Positions 9,082 through 10,516 of a stretch of DNA of 10,516 nucleotides are shown here, piece by piece (positions within the stretch are counted from its first letter, which is position 1; every line of letters begins with the position of its first letter). Below the pieces are notes generated by a model. That model was not told the origin of the DNA, made no database searches, and saw only the letters and a program-made list of their open reading frames with translations. Position numbers and translations under genes: made by a program. This DNA comes from Larix sibirica (Eukaryota; Streptophyta; Pinopsida; Pinales; Pinaceae): assembly GCA_004151065.3 (NCBI GenBank), contig NWUY0300072170.1, positions 14,432 to 24,947 on the forward strand. Reading direction: 5' to 3'.

Positions 9082-9103
9082 GTAAAGCTGAATTCGAACA
9101 TCC
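9050..9103. repeat. Imperfect 34-bp-period repeat at the junction of the two gene remnants
   Basis: AAAGCTGAATTTGAACCTCC (9050-9069) recurs as AAAGCTGAATTCGAACATCC (9084-9103), 18 of 20 bases identical. It lies exactly where carbonic anhydrase-like sequence gives way to FLZ-like sequence, so it may mark the recombination point or be a later slippage duplication. Confidence 0.7.
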
Positions 9104-9518
9104 ACCTAGACATCTACATGTACAGGTAATGAATCAATCATTTCTTTAATGTTTGCTATTGTTATTCCTTTTATATGGCGGAAAACCTAGATTTTTTTCA
9201 TGAAGTCTATGATGGACATAGTGGTTGCTATTTTTATGGGCTAATATTACTTAAACTTAGGTTCCTCTTAGATATCCTGTAGGTTCCTCACAGATATCGT
9301 GCAGCGAAGCTTAGGTTACTATCGTATTTGTGTGCAGGGGCGATAGAGAATTTTGCAGCGTGGAGTGCCGATTGAAACAGATAAACATGGATGAACAGTG
9401 TGAAAAATGTGCTTCTGCTGCCCTGGAACGGTTTGTAACGACGACCTCACCACGGGCTCGACGTTCTGACGGGAATCGAACCTGCATCCAAGCAAGGGTA
9501 GTAACAACTGCTGCATAG
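9082..9518 (+). pseudogene. 5'-truncated FCS-like zinc finger (FLZ) gene
   Basis: FLZ proteins are plant-specific zinc-finger adaptors that bind the SnRK1 energy-sensing kinase. Two exon parts are visible: up to 9125 encoding KLNSNIHLDIYMYR, and 9338-9518 encoding GDREFCSVECRLKQINMDE, then a basic tail ending NRTCIQARVVTTAA and stop. The intron (9126-9337, GTAATG...GCAG) interrupts the Arg codon between DIYMY and GD, where I recall the intron of typical FLZ genes. The FCSxEC half of the finger and the family-like C-terminus are undamaged. The first C-x2-C pair and the whole N-terminal region are absent: in the DIYMYR frame a TAA stands at 9070-9072, and sequence before it resembles carbonic anhydrase. 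A complete zinc site therefore cannot form. It is a fragment unless an unseen upstream exon supplies the rest. Confidence 0.85.
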
Positions 9519-10516
9519 TATGGCGAGTTCGACCTCTAGTACTGAAGTATAACTATACATCTAAGCTGTAATGTCGTCGGTATAATACAAAGTAAAAAGT
9601 ATTACATGGTTTAGTATTTCTTTTTGACATATGAATTTTGTTGGAACCCATGATCTATTCTTGGCAAGCACTCAAGATCATATTTTCCCGATGGAACTAC
9701 TCTTCGTAGCTATTAAAGGATTTAGTTACAATATTTAGTTACACCATTAATGGACTTGAAAGTATTTTGTGGTAAGCGCCTTCAATTTTAATATGGTTGA
9801 TCCAATGGAAGCTCAGGTTCGAATTTTTTATTGGATGATTTATAACTACAAGGTGTCTTATGGGACAGGAAGGCTTGAAACAAGGCAGTACTGTCGTGGC
9901 TTGGGTTTCCAGAAATTGTAAGAAAGCAAGGTTTCCACTGAAGCAACTTCGTCTTCCTCGGCTATCTGTAATACATATTTTGTAGAGAAATATAACCACA
10001 GGAGGATCCCAAAATTATGCAAGCAAGGACACCATGTACTTGTAAGGAGCGAGGCGATACGCGTAAGAAATTGAAGTATGCTTGAATTGGACCATATTTG
10101 CATAAGTGGAGGCCATGCATTGGAAGCTGTATCTCAACGGAAGAAATATCTAGGTTGAAAATCTCTCAATGTTGAAGGACTAAACTTAGGTAATTGGTCA
10201 AATGCCTATAAAAAAACCTGGAAACTCTACCACAAGCCAGTTAATTTTCAATGGAAAGAACTGCACATCAAGACTGGTGTCTAAGGATGTTCAAAAAGAC
10301 ATGTTCAAAAAGACTCCAAACTCAGGGAGAATAGGAGTGCAATGGCTCATAATTAGAGTAACGTAGAATGGGATCTGAGAGATCCTGAAGGTATCTGATA
10401 ATGATAATTTGTATGGTAAGGATAGTGTCGTTCAATCATGGCTATAAAATTAATGAGATAATGTAGATCTTTGGAGGTTTTGCAGTTAAAAATTCATTAG
10501 TTATTAGGGGAGGGAT
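9519..10516. other. Downstream flank, no recognisable gene
   Basis: The first 100 bases after the FLZ stop may be its old 3' untranslated region. Short open frames on both strands between 9740 and 10100 have no domain resemblance. I looked for retroelement protease, reverse transcriptase and transposase motifs and saw none. The stretch is slightly less AT-rich than the left end of the window. Confidence 0.45.
10287..10314. repeat. Perfect 14-bp tandem duplication
   Basis: ATGTTCAAAAAGAC occurs at 10287-10300 and again at 10301-10314 without mismatch. Confidence 0.9.

Noticed and set aside
9739-10103. Overlapping - strand open frames and a loose + strand reading rich in basic residues
   Set aside because: Considered as retroelement remnants, but no protease, reverse transcriptase, integrase or transposase motif is visible and the + reading is interrupted by stops.

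Overview
The window looks like nuclear genomic DNA from a gymnosperm, most likely a conifer of the pine family. It is AT-rich, has long gene-poor stretches, and its one substantial gene is a terpene synthase of the gymnosperm TPS-d1 type with the 10-exon/9-intron layout typical of conifer monoterpene synthases. Coding sequence is split by GT...AG introns throughout, and nothing bacterial (operons, Shine-Dalgarno sites) is visible. Species cannot be named from the sequence alone.

Layout. Positions 1-2960 carry no gene I can support: AT-rich DNA with several two-copy tandem duplications, a single N at 573, and a short motif pair (906-945) resembling the internal part of plant copia LTRs. Positions 2967-3467 hold a direct duplication of about 230 bp that forms the proximal promoter of the terpene synthase; a TATA box follows at 3510-3518. 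The terpene synthase runs from 3619 to 7227 on the + strand. Its ten exons join into a 616-residue protein with a plastid transit peptide, an RRx8W motif, an RxR motif and the DDIYD metal-binding motif. The last few residues are frameshifted: the family's C-terminal tail is present in the next frame, up to a TAG at 7254-7256. Two introns also have competing splice sites, so the gene is nearly intact but may be starting to decay.

Positions 7257-8049 are gene-free and rich in short tandem repeats. From 8050 to 9518 there are two broken genes on the same strand, end to end. The first is an alpha-carbonic anhydrase remnant: a signal-peptide-like start and three recognisable 3' exons, no exon for the HxH zinc ligands, and Asn in place of the third ligand His. 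The second is the 3' part of an FCS-like zinc finger (FLZ) gene, with its FCSxEC half and C-terminal tail intact but its first Cys pair missing. Both keep introns and abut within about 50 bp, which suggests recombination or capture of gene fragments by a transposable element. No carrier element was identified.

Positions 9519-10516 contain nothing recognisable. The only likely functional product is the terpene synthase, which would use geranyl diphosphate in plastids to make oleoresin monoterpenes. The remnants downstream have no evident link to it. The most unusual structural theme is the number of small two-copy tandem duplications, including one that copies an exon/intron junction and one that copies the promoter.
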